Part shown: in pieces, positions 42,830 through 52,900 of the stretch | How positions within the stretch are numbered: the stretch's first letter is position 1 | How the letters are laid out: each line of letters opens with the position of its first letter | Assembly: GCA_046329555.1 (NCBI GenBank) | Contig: JAXLUK010000003.1 | Location: 1 to 64,000, forward strand | DNA length: 64,000 bases | Direction of reading: 5' to 3' | DNA from: UBA1941 sp046329555 | GTDB lineage: Bacteria; Bacteroidota; Bacteroidia; Chitinophagales; LD1 | The notes under the pieces: generated by a model | Database searches by the model: none | What the model was told of the DNA's origin: nothing | What the model saw: only the letters and a program-made list of their open reading frames with translations | Program-made: the position numbers and the translations under genes

Positions 42830-44302
42830 ATGGCAAAGGAAATTACAAGTCAATCAAGTGATTATTCGCAATGGTATAATGACCTGGTGCTAAAGGGAGG
42901 TCTGGCCGACTATTCAGCCGTTCGTGGATGCATGGTGATTAAACCCTATGGTTTTGGTATTTGGGAAAAGATGCGCGATGCGTTAGACAAAGCTTTCAAA
43001 GATACCGGGCATGTGAACGCCTATTTCCCTTTGTTTATTCCCAAGAGTTTCCTGAGTAAAGAGGCTGCTCATGTAGAAGGTTTTGCCAAGGAGTGTGCGG
43101 TGGTAACCCACTACCGATTGAAAAATTCGCCAGATGGAAAGGGCGTGATTGTTGACCCTGAAGCGAAGTTGGAAGAGGAACTGATTGTAAGACCAACTTC
43201 TGAAACCATCATCTGGAATAGCTATAAAAACTGGATTCAGAGCTACCGCGATTTACCCTTGCTGATTAACCAATGGGCGAACGTAGTACGGTGGGAAATG
43301 CGCACCCGCTTGTTCCTTCGTACTGCAGAATTTCTTTGGCAGGAAGGGCATACGGCCCATGCCTCGGCAGCTGAGGCCATTGAAGAAACGGAGCGCATGC
43401 TTGAGGTTTATGCTGATTTTGCTGAGAACGTGATGGCGCTGCCTGTTATAAAAGGAAAGAAAACCGCTAATGAACGATTTGCCGGAGCGGTTGAAACCTA
43501 TTGCATTGAAGCCATGATGCAGGATGGGCAGGCGCTGCAAGCCGGCACATCACATTTCCTGGGACAAAATTTCGCCAAAGCATTTGATGTACAATTTTTA
43601 AGTAAGGAAGGACAACAGGAGTTTGTTTGGGCCACTTCATGGGGCGTATCCACGCGTTTGATTGGAGCCTTGATTATGGCGCATAGCGACGACGATGGAT
43701 TGGTTTTACCGCCAAAATTAGCGCCATTACAAGTAGTGATTGTGCCTATTCACAAAGGCGCTGACGATCTGAACAAATTATATGATGCCTGTGCACCGGT
43801 GATGGCTGAGTTGAAGACAAAGGGCATTTCAGTAAAGTTCGACGATGACGACACCAAGCGTCCGGGCTTTAAATTTGCGGAGTATGAAATGCGCGGGGTG
43901 CCGGTAAGAATGGCCATAGGTATGCGCGATCTCGAAAACGGTACAATTGAAGTTGCCCGGCGCGATACCCGGGAGAAAGAAAGTAAACCCATGGCAGGCA
44001 TTGTTCATCACCTCGAGCAACTATTGGAGGATATCCAAAAGCGCATGTATGAAAAGGCGCTGAAGTTTCGCGATAGCCATATTCGCGAAGCCAACTCATG
44101 GGCAGAATTTCAGCAGCTCATTGAAACCCCGGGATTCATACGTGCCCATTGGGATGGCACCCCTGAAACAGAAGAAAAAATAAAGGAACTGACAAAGGCA
44201 ACTATTCGCTGTATTCCGTTGAATAATCAGCAGGAAGATGGGGTATGCGTTTACAGTGGTAAGCCGTCGAAAGAACGTGTTATCTTCGCCAGAGCCTATT
44301 AA
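42830..44302 (+). CDS. proS: Prolyl-tRNA synthetase (ProS type 3)
   Basis: 490 residues, the short archaeal/eukaryote-like ProS form without the editing insertion, as is usual in Bacteroidota. Class II motifs: motif 1 in PLFIPKSFL, motif 2 RWEMRTRLFLRTAEFLWQEGHTAH and motif 3 in TSWGVSTRLIGALIMAHSDDDG; the anticodon-binding domain is in the C-terminal half, and the chain ends SKERVIFARAY. It charges tRNA(Pro). It converges on rnr with 1 base between stops. An unusual palindrome and hairpin sit in its leader. Confidence 0.97.
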   Translation: MAKEITSQSSDYSQWYNDLVLKGGLADYSAVRGCMVIKPYGFGIWEKMRDALDKAFKDTGHVNAYFPLFIPKSFLSKEAAHVEGFAKECAVVTHYRLKNSPDGKGVIVDPEAKLEEELIVRPTSETIIWNSYKNWIQSYRDLPLLINQWANVVRWEMRTRLFLRTAEFLWQEGHTAHASAAEAIEETERMLEVYADFAENVMALPVIKGKKTANERFAGAVETYCIEAMMQDGQALQAGTSHFLGQNFAKAFDVQFLSKEGQQEFVWATSWGVSTRLIGALIMAHSDDDGLVLPPKLAPLQVVIVPIHKGADDLNKLYDACAPVMAELKTKGISVKFDDDDTKRPGFKFAEYEMRGVPVRMAIGMRDLENGTIEVARRDTREKESKPMAGIVHHLEQLLEDIQKRMYEKALKFRDSHIREANSWAEFQQLIETPGFIRAHWDGTPETEEKIKELTKATIRCIPLNNQQEDGVCVYSGKPSKERVIFARAY

Positions 44303-44303
44303 T

Positions 44304-46508
44304 TTAAGCCTGCGCCAGGATTAAATCAATCTTCCGTTCTTCCAGATTGGTAGCTGCCAATTTCACTTTTACGCGTTGACCTAAATCAAACATTCTACCA
44401 CTTCGGCTTCCCTTTAACCGGATTTGCTTTTCGTCGTAAACGAAGGTTTCTCTGCCAAGGGCATTTACATCTACAAACCCTTCACATTTGTTATCGGCTA
44501 ACTCCACAAAGAAGCCACGCGGAATTATTCCTACAATAATTCCTTCAAACTCCTCTCCTAGTTTCTCCTGTAAGAACTCCACTTGTTTGTACTTGGTAGC
44601 TTCTCGCTCAGCCTCCATCGCCCTGCGTTCCATCAATGAAGAATTCTTACAAGCTTCCTCTAATTCTTCCTTCGACAGCCGATGAGGTAGCCCAGTCAAT
44701 TCTTCGTATACCAATCGATGTACCATCACATCAGGATACCGACGGATAGGCGAAGTGAAGTGGGTATAATATTCCATGGCCAATCCGTAATGCCCAATAT
44801 TCTTAGTGGTATATTCCGCCTTAGCCATGGTTCTGATCGCCAGATTTTCCAGTACATTCTGCTCTGGCTTACCCACTACTTTTGCCAACAGATTATTCAT
44901 GGTTTCGGCAATTTGGCGGGGATCCTTAAAACTTAAACCATAACCAAACCGCTTCGCAATCCTGGAAAACTGTTCCAACTTTTTTTCATCTGGTGCATCG
45001 TGTACCCGATACACGAACGGATAAGGCACACTTTCTTTCTTCAGCTTAGCACCAAACTTCGCCACCGTTTCATTCGCCAGCAACATCAAATCTTCAATCA
45101 ATAAATGTGCATCCTGACGAACCTTGGCGTAAATGCTCAACGGCTTACCGTGTTCGTCTAGTTTAAACCGAACTTCTTCCTTCTCAAATGAAATGGCGCC
45201 ATTAGCAAATCGGCGGGCACGTATTGATTTCGCGATTTTATTGATGTGCAACAATTCTTGTGCATAATCGCCGGTTCCAGCTTCCAGAATAGCCTGAACA
45301 TCTTCGTATGCAAAACGGCGTTGTGAGTGTATTACCGTCTTGGCAATAGTGGTATGTTGAATCCTAAACTGCGTATCAAATTCAAAAATGGCTGAAAAAG
45401 TAAGCTTATCTTCATTGGGCCTTAGCGAACACAGAAAATTAGATAGCCGCTCGGGCAACATCGGACAAACGCGATCGGGTAGATAGACCGAAGTAGCGCG
45501 TTTCTCTGCTTCCTTATCAAGTTCACTGCCTTCCTTCAAATAGTGACTTACATCCGCAATATGCACTCCAATTTCTGTATGACCGTTTTCTAATTTACGG
45601 AACGAAATAGCATCGTCAAAATCTTTAGCATCGGCAGGATCGATGGTAAAGGTGAGTACCTTACGATAATCTAATCGCTTCTTAATTTCTTCTTCCGGAA
45701 TTTCATCAGGAATCTTATTCAATTCGGCAACCGCATCTTGTGGGAATTCGGTATGAAAACCACTTTGCACCAGGATGAGTTTCATTTCCATGTCATTGGT
45801 GCTTTCCTGGCTGGCCAGTTCCGTTACTTCGGCAATAGGATGCTTTCCGTTTTCATTCCAATCCAGAACTCTGGCAAAAACGCGGTCGCCGTCTTTTGCG
45901 CCATTCAGCCGGTTTAATTCAATGGAAAATTTCTTTCTGATTTGTGAATCATCCGGAGTAAACATGGCGAATTCTTCAAATACATCCAGTTCACCCAAAA
46001 AACTCTCACGTGCCCGTTTTACAATAGCAACTACCCTTCCTTCTTGCCTTCCGCGTTTTCCGCCGGTAATTTCAATTTGCACCGTATCACCCTGCAAGGC
46101 ATTTTTGGTAAAGCGGGCGGGAATGTACACATCATCAGTTAATTGGCTCACCTTCACATAAGCAGCGCCACTGCGCGTCAGGTCAATAATACCCACCGCA
46201 TGATGATTACTGCCGTCATGACGACCGTGAACCAACTCAATAACACCCTTTTGATGAATTTTGATTTTCCCCTGCGTCTCAAGGCGGTTTAGGGCCGTAA
46301 TGATGACTTCCTGCGACAGCTTACTCAACAATATCGGAAATAGGGTTCGCATGGATGCTTTTTCCCCCAAACTGCTGATAGTAGTCAGAACAATATCGTG
46401 AACGCTGGTTTTGCCTGCTGCTCCCTGTTGGGAGGCAGCGCCTCTCTTATGTTTTTGTTTCTTCGGAAGTGATGCTTTTGCTCCCGGAATAAATTTACTT
46501 TTCCTCAT
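44304..46508 (-). CDS. rnr: Ribonuclease R
   Basis: 734 residues from the ATG at 46508, chosen over an ATG at 46532 because the basic Lys-rich tail KSKFIPGAKASLPKKQKHKRG starts there. Domain order: winged helix-like N-terminus, two cold-shock domains, the RNB catalytic domain with FTIDPADAKDFDDAISF (metal Asp cluster), HIADVSHYLKEGSELDKEA and TSPIRRYPDVMVHR, then a C-terminal S1 domain. It is a 3'-5' exoribonuclease that digests structured RNA. Divergent from the antiporter gene. Confidence 0.96.
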   Translation of the reverse strand: MRKSKFIPGAKASLPKKQKHKRGAASQQGAAGKTSVHDIVLTTISSLGEKASMRTLFPILLSKLSQEVIITALNRLETQGKIKIHQKGVIELVHGRHDGSNHHAVGIIDLTRSGAAYVKVSQLTDDVYIPARFTKNALQGDTVQIEITGGKRGRQEGRVVAIVKRARESFLGELDVFEEFAMFTPDDSQIRKKFSIELNRLNGAKDGDRVFARVLDWNENGKHPIAEVTELASQESTNDMEMKLILVQSGFHTEFPQDAVAELNKIPDEIPEEEIKKRLDYRKVLTFTIDPADAKDFDDAISFRKLENGHTEIGVHIADVSHYLKEGSELDKEAEKRATSVYLPDRVCPMLPERLSNFLCSLRPNEDKLTFSAIFEFDTQFRIQHTTIAKTVIHSQRRFAYEDVQAILEAGTGDYAQELLHINKIAKSIRARRFANGAISFEKEEVRFKLDEHGKPLSIYAKVRQDAHLLIEDLMLLANETVAKFGAKLKKESVPYPFVYRVHDAPDEKKLEQFSRIAKRFGYGLSFKDPRQIAETMNNLLAKVVGKPEQNVLENLAIRTMAKAEYTTKNIGHYGLAMEYYTHFTSPIRRYPDVMVHRLVYEELTGLPHRLSKEELEEACKNSSLMERRAMEAEREATKYKQVEFLQEKLGEEFEGIIVGIIPRGFFVELADNKCEGFVDVNALGRETFVYDEKQIRLKGSRSGRMFDLGQRVKVKLAATNLEERKIDLILAQA

Positions 46509-46611
46509 TAATATTTCCGAAAGAAACAACATTCTAATGCAATCATCGCAATTACTTATCCCCCAAATTCAACCTTTACGACCAAAAATTTGTTGAGGGC
46601 TGGAGTTTTAA

Positions 46612-46619
46612 TTCATTTG
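46612..46619 (+). promoter_or_regulatory. -7-like element TTCATTTG of the antiporter gene
   Basis: One mismatch to TAnnTTTG (second base), 6 nt before the ATG at 46626. Confidence 0.4.
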
Positions 46620-46625
46620 CACTAC

Positions 46626-48014
46626 ATGATTCAGCGTAATTTAAGGCTGTATGCCTTTTTAATGCTACCGCTTATAGCCGCCATTGTGGGTTTACTGTAC
46701 GCGGGCGAGAATTTGGTGCCATCCGGATTGATTGCATCCGTAAAGCATGAACAGGTAGCAGAATCGGGGTTTGCTGCTCATTTGAAACACCCGCTGGCCA
46801 TGTTGTTGTTGCAGATTCTGGTAGTTTTGATTACCGCAAAAATTGTTGGGTATCTGTTCAAGCTCATCGGTCAGCAGGAGGTTATGGGGGAAATTGCCGC
46901 CGGAGTTATTCTCGGACCGTCACTATTAGGATGGCTATCACCAGATACCTATACCTTTTTGTTTCCAGCCACTTCCTTGGCTAACCTGCAAATTTTAAGT
47001 CAGATCGGTTTGGTGTTATTCATGTTCGTTATTGGCATGGAACTAGACATTGAAATAGTGAAGCGTAAAGCGTCAGAAGCCTTGCTGGTGAGCCATGTGA
47101 GCATTTTTTTTCCCTTCTTACTTGGCGTATTGATGGCATTCTATCTCTTCCCCAAATTCGCACCATCAGAAATTCCATTTGCTGCCTATGGTTTATTCAT
47201 GGGGATTGCGATGAGTATCACGGCCTTCCCGGTGTTGGCGCGAATCCTGAAAGAGCGCAATATGTCGCAGAGCAGTACCGGCGGAATGGCCCTGATTTGC
47301 GCAGCGATCAACGATGTAACCGGTTGGTGTTTACTGGCCGTTGTGATTGGCATTGCCAAGTCGGCAGACTTAAGTAGTGCTATGCTCACCATCTTCATTT
47401 CTATAGTTTATAGTCTGGTGATGTTTTATGGTGTTCGTCCGATTTTGCGCCAAATGAGCGGGTACTTTATTAAGGAAGATAAGGCGGATAGAACGTACAT
47501 TGCCATTATCCTGATGACCCTGATTCTTTCCTCATTTATTGCAGAAGTTATTGGCATTCATGCCTTATTCGGCGCCTTTTTGGCTGGCGTGATTATGCCG
47601 CCGGCTTTTTCTATCAGAAAACTATTTATTGAACGTGTAGAAGATGTTAGCGCCATGTTGCTCTTGCCATTGTTCTTTGCCTTCACCGGGCTGCGCACAC
47701 AAATTGGATTAGTAAATAGCGTTGATTTATGGTTGGTGTGCGCGTTGATATGCGCTGTTGCCATTTTCGGTAAGATTGCCGGTAGCGCTATTGCCGCTCG
47801 GCTGGTAGGTCAAAACTGGAGGGATGCGCTCACCATTGGTGCGCTGATGAACACCCGCGGACTTATGGAGCTGATAGTTCTGAATATCGGTTACGAACTG
47901 GGTATTCTAAGTCCTGAAATTTTCACCATGATGGTATTCATGGCCTTGGCTACAACTTGTATGACCGCACCATTACTCAATTTGATTGATGGCTGGAAAA
48001 CAAAATCGGCTTAG
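46626..48014 (+). CDS. CPA2-type cation:proton antiporter
   Basis: 462 residues from the ATG at 46626; an in-frame TTG at 46590 is less likely. About 12-13 membrane segments of the KefB/NapA-like CPA2 fold. Early family signature GEIAAGVILGPSLLGWLSP and LFMFVIGMELD; the central pair of acidic residues is in CAAINDVTGWCLLAV, and GIHALFGAFLAGVIMPPAF plus MNTRGLMELIVLNIGYELGIL close the fold. Exchanges Na+ or K+ for H+. There is no C-terminal TrkA domain. Its TAG overlaps the scoB stop in a shared TTAG. Confidence 0.93.
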   Translation: MIQRNLRLYAFLMLPLIAAIVGLLYAGENLVPSGLIASVKHEQVAESGFAAHLKHPLAMLLLQILVVLITAKIVGYLFKLIGQQEVMGEIAAGVILGPSLLGWLSPDTYTFLFPATSLANLQILSQIGLVLFMFVIGMELDIEIVKRKASEALLVSHVSIFFPFLLGVLMAFYLFPKFAPSEIPFAAYGLFMGIAMSITAFPVLARILKERNMSQSSTGGMALICAAINDVTGWCLLAVVIGIAKSADLSSAMLTIFISIVYSLVMFYGVRPILRQMSGYFIKEDKADRTYIAIILMTLILSSFIAEVIGIHALFGAFLAGVIMPPAFSIRKLFIERVEDVSAMLLLPLFFAFTGLRTQIGLVNSVDLWLVCALICAVAIFGKIAGSAIAARLVGQNWRDALTIGALMNTRGLMELIVLNIGYELGILSPEIFTMMVFMALATTCMTAPLLNLIDGWKTKSA

Positions 48015-48667
48015 AAAGACATCGCCTTCACTTCGGGGTGAATAACGAGCTTACCGGCTGTTTTCGATTTTATTTCATCAACAGAAACGCCGGGGGCAGT
48101 TTCCAGCAAGTGAAACGCCCCGTCTTTTATCTCGAAAAAACCCAAATCGGTACAAACCTTTTTAATGCATCCTTTGCCGGTTAGCGGTAGCTCGCATTGC
48201 GGTAGCAGTTTGCTTTCGCCGGCCTTATTGGTGTGCATCATGCATACCACAATGTTATCGGTACTGGCTACCAAATCCATGGCGCCGCCCATACCTTTCA
48301 CCATCTTGCCGGGAATTTTCCAATTAGCAATATCACCGTTTTCTGAAACCTCCATAGCGCCTAGAATAGTCAGTTGCACGTGACCACCTCGAATCATGGC
48401 AAAACTTTCATCTGAAGAAAATAACGCGGAACCAGCCAGCGTGGTAATGGTTTGCTTTCCGGCATTAATCAAATCAGCATCCACCTGATCTTCTTTTGGA
48501 AACGGGCCCATTCCTAGCAAGCCATTTTCTGATTGCAACACCACATTCATTCCTTCAGGGATGTAGTTGGCAACTAAGGTTGGAATACCTATACCGAGAT
48601 TAACATAATAGCCATCGCGTAATTCTCTGGCGATGCGCTGGGCAATTTGAAATTTATCTAGTGCCAC
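48011..48667 (-). CDS. scoB: 3-oxoacid CoA-transferase subunit B
   Basis: 218 residues from a GTG at 48667, which gives the family-typical start ALDKFQIAQRIARELRDGYYVNLGIGIPTLVANYIPEG; an ATG at 48754 would overlap the preceding gene by 83 bases. The catalytic Glu is in the QSENGLLGMGPFP motif. With subunit A it moves CoA between succinyl-CoA and acetoacetate (ketone-body or short-chain acid metabolism). It is separated from scoA by an unrelated 122-residue gene, not directly joined as is usual. Confidence 0.94.
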   Translation of the reverse strand: MALDKFQIAQRIARELRDGYYVNLGIGIPTLVANYIPEGMNVVLQSENGLLGMGPFPKEDQVDADLINAGKQTITTLAGSALFSSDESFAMIRGGHVQLTILGAMEVSENGDIANWKIPGKMVKGMGGAMDLVASTDNIVVCMMHTNKAGESKLLPQCELPLTGKGCIKKVCTDLGFFEIKDGAFHLLETAPGVSVDEIKSKTAGKLVIHPEVKAMSF

Positions 48668-48671
48668 GGTC

Positions 48672-49040
48672 TTAACTGATTGGTTGTGCAAAAAACTCCT
48701 GACGCTGTTGGTCAAGGAAGATAACATAGGTGCGCAGCACCTGAATGAGTTCACGAATCAAATGAATACGACGCTCTGCGCTGCGAACCGGAATTTTCGA
48801 ATTCAAATAATCCAGAATATTATCGGCCTCGTCTAAAAATCCCAGCACCAGTTCAGTTAGCTTGCCGGTTTTCCAGTTTTCCAAAATATCATAGAAATTG
48901 AAAACAAAGTGCGATGCTTTAGACAATGCCTTCTCCACAAAAACTTTCAAATTTTTATCGTAGAAAGCCTTCGCCATGAGTGTGAATTGCTGATTCAGGG
49001 TAATCCACTGGCGATTGATATCTATCAGAATTTTTTGCAT
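48672..49040 (-). CDS. Hypothetical all-helical protein between scoA and scoB
   Basis: 122 residues, no recognised family. It is entirely helical by its pattern, with repeated heptad-like hydrophobics (KNLKVFVEKALSKASHFVFNFYDIL, GFLDEADNILDYLN, IRELIQVLRTYVIFL). It follows scoA by 18 bases and precedes the GTG of scoB by 4 bases, so it is co-transcribed and probably coupled with scoB. Its position suggests a role with this CoA-transferase, for instance as an assembly or regulatory partner; this is inference. Confidence 0.68.
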   Translation of the reverse strand: MQKILIDINRQWITLNQQFTLMAKAFYDKNLKVFVEKALSKASHFVFNFYDILENWKTGKLTELVLGFLDEADNILDYLNSKIPVRSAERRIHLIRELIQVLRTYVIFLDQQRQEFFAQPIS

Positions 49041-49058
49041 GATATTGTTGTTTTGCGC

Positions 49059-49754
49059 CTACTTGCTTATGGTTCGCTGTTCTATGCGCTTTTCGTAATT
49101 TTTTCCCTGAAAAATGCGATGAACATAGATGCCCGGTGTATGTATAAAGTTAGGATCCAGCTCTCCTGGTTCCACTAATTCTTCTACTTCGGCTATGGTT
49201 ATTTTTCCAGCAGTAGCCATCGGCACATTGAAATTCCGGGCAGTTCCTCTAAAAATTAAGTTGCCGGCGGTATCGCCCTTCCAGGCTTTTACTATGCTAA
49301 AATCGGCCCGCAGCCATTGTTCCATCACATACATCTTGCCATTAATTTCCCGAACCTCTTTTCCTTCCGCCACCTCAGTGCCATATCCGGTAGGCGTGGC
49401 AAACAATGGGATACCGGCACCGCCTGCCCTGCACCGCTCAGCCAGCGTACCCTGAGGAATCAATTCTACCTCCAACTCGCCGGATAGCAGTTGCCGCTCG
49501 AACTCGGCGTTCTCCCCCACGTACGATGAAATCATCTTTTTCACCTGCCGCGTTTTCAGCATTAAACCAATACCGAAATCATCTACTCCCGCATTGTTTG
49601 AAATGCAGGTAAGTCCTTGTACACCCTTTCGAATCAAGGCAGCGATACAATTTTCGGGAATACCACATAACCCAAAACCGCCCAGCATCAATACGGCATG
49701 ATCGGGAATGTCGCGAACGGCCTCATCAGGACCAGATACCACTTTATTAATCAT
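49059..49754 (-). CDS. scoA: 3-oxoacid CoA-transferase subunit A
   Basis: 231 residues, standard length. Signature LMLGGFGLCGIPENCIAALI (about residues 23-42) and later GGAGIPLFATPTGYGTEVAEGKEV are typical of the A subunit, and the chain ends GIYVHRIFQGKNYEKRIEQRT. Together with subunit B it forms succinyl-CoA:acetoacetate CoA-transferase. First gene of the three-gene transcript. Its start faces the restriction gene across 217 bases. Confidence 0.95.
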   Translation of the reverse strand: MINKVVSGPDEAVRDIPDHAVLMLGGFGLCGIPENCIAALIRKGVQGLTCISNNAGVDDFGIGLMLKTRQVKKMISSYVGENAEFERQLLSGELEVELIPQGTLAERCRAGGAGIPLFATPTGYGTEVAEGKEVREINGKMYVMEQWLRADFSIVKAWKGDTAGNLIFRGTARNFNVPMATAGKITIAEVEELVEPGELDPNFIHTPGIYVHRIFQGKNYEKRIEQRTISK

Positions 49755-49833
49755 AGCTACATTTATTCAGGGCGAAACAATATCAACTATTTGTGTACAT
49801 CACGAAGTAAGAATAATCCAACACCAAATCAAA

Positions 49834-49847
49834 ACCGGTTATCCACC
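49834..49847 (+). promoter_or_regulatory. DnaA-box-like site upstream of the type IIG gene
   Basis: TTATCCACC (49839-49847) differs from the DnaA box at one base. The 13-mer ACCGGTTATCCAC (49834-49846) recurs as its reverse complement at 19987-19999 in front of smc. Confidence 0.3.
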
Positions 49848-49936
49848 AATATGATCGTATACGCACTAACCAGCCAACGGTTGCAGAAGCAATTTATTGA
49901 AATAGATGCGAATATGCGCTACTCAGTATTCGCGAT

Positions 49937-49973
49937 ATTTACTAAAATTGTCTTTTTAATAATTTTAGTAAAT
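49937..49973. promoter_or_regulatory. Perfect 13-bp inverted repeat covering the promoter and start codon of the type IIG gene
   Basis: ATTTACTAAAATT (49937-49949) and AATTTTAGTAAAT (49961-49973) are exact reverse complements with 11 nt between. The right arm contains a -7-like TAATTTTA (starting at 49960) that ends exactly 4 nt before the ATG at 49972, and the left arm lies where the -33 region would be. This is an operator layout; an mRNA hairpin hiding the start codon is the alternative if transcription starts upstream. Confidence 0.75.
49960..49967 (+). promoter_or_regulatory. -7-like element TAATTTTA of the type IIG gene
   Basis: TAnnTTTA ends exactly 4 nt (GTAA) before the ATG at 49972, within the inverted repeat. 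Confidence 0.45.
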
Positions 49974-52900
49974 GCTTATCGAGCGGCTTCTTCAGGGCAC
50001 CCTCAGTACTTTGATCACTGAGGTTATACAGGAACGAGGTTTGCAAGACTATCTTCATCCGTATGTGGCGACCGAAGACCTTGCCGCAGATATAACTATC
50101 AGATCAAGCAGTGGAAAACCGCTTTTCTTTTTGGAGTTAAAAGATCCGGAAGCTAAGGACGGCAAAAGCGTTTTCAATAGCGATGTTTTACTACGTGAAG
50201 TCCAAAGGGCGCAAAAGGCTCAGATACCGTATTTCGGGACTTGTAACTTCCTAACATGCGCGTTTTTTGATCGCGATAAACTCTTTGAACGGGTTGCAGT
50301 AAGCGACGTTTTCCTATCAAGATCAATATTGTTAAGGCAACGTCAAAACTATGCTCCCAACCGCGAATTGCTGTCAGGGCTTCGACAAATTGCTGATTTC
50401 TATGTGGATAGAGCGGTAGAAATCATTAATAAAAAGCAAATAACGTTTAATCAGCCTGACGAGTTATACATTTTTCAATTACGGCATCTCATTGAGTACT
50501 ACGAACCGAGTATCAGTGATAGTGTTTGGCACCAATTTCATCACGATCCTAATTTTCGTAAAGCGATATCAGATTATGCCAGAGGGCAACAATGGAATAT
50601 TCCGACTGAACGAAGTGAAATTGAAAAAATAACTTACATCTCATTGTTGATGTTAGTTTCGAAGCTAATATTCTATAAATCCTATATCGACCTAAATACG
50701 TGGGCTGGTTTAGCCCCAATGCACGTAAGTCACGAAGTTTCCGATGCCCAGCAATTACAACAGGAAATTTGGCGATATTTTGATTTATTCAGAGAGCGTT
50801 CAGGCAACTTTGAGTTATTGATTGGGGCGGCTGATGACATTGTTTTCCGTTTGCCTTTTTGCTCCAACGCATGCGTAGATTTAGTTCGTGATTTGCTGGA
50901 AGCTGGGAATCGTTACGATTTAGCAAAAATCCCATACGACATTATTGGCAGGATTTTCGAGGAGTTAATTCGACATGATGAACGGCACAAACTAGGACAG
51001 TACTTCACTCCGCCGGCAGTTATAGACCTGATTAATGCATTCTCAATACATCAAGCCAACGATGTAGTCTTTGACCCATCATGTGGCTCGGGCACTTTCC
51101 TTGTTAGAGCATACGAACGGAAAAAGGCGATGCTTTCAACCTATACAGACCAGCCTAATTTAGTACACCAACAATTATTAAATGAGATCTACGGCAACGA
51201 CATTTCCGGGTATCCCGCCTATTTGAGCACCCTCAACTTGGCCATTCGAAATGCACGTTCGCCAAGCCACCCTAGAATAATTAATCGTGATTTCTTTGCT
51301 TTACATGTGAATACAAAAATTTCGGTTTCTGGCCTTGATGCACTAGATAAAAAGGAATTCCTACCGTTGTTTGACGCCATAATAGGGAATCCACCTTACA
51401 CAAGGCAGGAAGACATTGGAAGTATAAACGGCGCCTTATCAAAAGATAAAATTACAGAAAGGATTTTAGCGGAATGTCACTTTGTGCCATCGCAACGTAC
51501 ATCCATTTACGCTTTGTTCTTTTACCACGCTTTAGTATTTTTAAAAGAAGGAGGTTACCTTGCTTTTATATGCCAAAATAGCTGGCTAGACACAGAATAT
51601 GGTATCGAGATGCAAAGATTCATCTTGAACCATTTTGAAATTATCGCCATCATCGATAGCGAAGTGGAGCGCTTCTTTCCATCTGCATCTGTAAATACCA
51701 CTATTGTAGTACTTAGAAAACAATCAGGGGAGAAAGAGAGAGATGCTAACATGGCAAGATTTGTATATCTCCGACAACCTCTTGAAACAATACTGACAAC
51801 TTATAACCGTAGTTTAGTTAAGAATGACAGCGCGACGAACGATGAGCAGCCAAGCCGTCACCCGAATAGGGCAAACGCCTTCCATGATGCATTGGTTCAA
51901 CTGAGCTTAACCACTGAAACACCGTACTTTCAAAGTACCTGCCTAAGACAAGCAGATTTACGTCATCATCAGAAATGGGGAAAATTTCTTAAAGCACCTG
52001 CTGTTTACTTTGAAATTTCTGAAAAAATAAATCAAAGAGCACAACCGCTATCTGGTGTAGCCAGCGTTAAATTTGGAATAAAGACCGGATGTAACGAATA
52101 CTTCATTCTACGAGCATCAAGCGCTAAGCCAAATTTAGCTATAAATTATTCTGAAGAATCTGATTTAAACTCGATGCTCCAAGCAGGCGAGCTAATAGTA
52201 GTAGAGAATGGTTTGAATGAAGTTATCATTTTAGAAAAAGAAGCCCTCGGTACTTTTTTAGCTAGCCCCAAGGAACTGAATAAGTTGAGCGCCGATGCTG
52301 CGCAATTAGAGAATTATTTGTTTGTAGCAAAAGAAGACCTGACGGACATCAAGGTTCGGCTACCCTATTCCTACCGTTATATTAAACATGGTATCCAACT
52401 CAAGGTACACCTAAGATCAACTTGCGCATCCAGGAAACGATGGTATCAGGTACCAATAGGAACTGTACCTCCGATGTCCTTTAATCACATCATAAATGAG
52501 GTAGGGCGGGTGTTTGATGTTACCGCTTACAGCAGCAACAACTTCTACCATATCTTTCCGAAGGAGCGAAAAAAGACGATTTGGCTCTATCTCAATTCAA
52601 CCATCTTCTGGTTGGAACAGCAATTGATGATGAAAACCAATCTAGGCGATGGCGCTGGAAGAATTGAGACCTTCCAGTTAGAAGAAGTCAATATCCCCAA
52701 TATTGATCTTGAGCACGAACCAATCACTTTGAGCGTAATAGATTCATACAAGGAATTACTCGAGATTTCAAATCAGAGTGTTAGATATCAATTAGATGAC
52801 TTAATTCTCCAGAAGTTAGGATTCACCTCACCTCGAACTCGGAAAAAGTTGTTGTCGGACTTATACCAAGCCACTTTTCATCTTATTAACAGCAGGCTAA

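Noticed and set aside
49851..50021. Small open frame (56 codons) with a hydrophobic stretch overlapping the start of the type IIG gene
   Set aside because: Its hydrophobic part is produced by the A/T-rich inverted repeat and it runs into the type IIG coding sequence in another frame; no sign of its own promoter or of a family.
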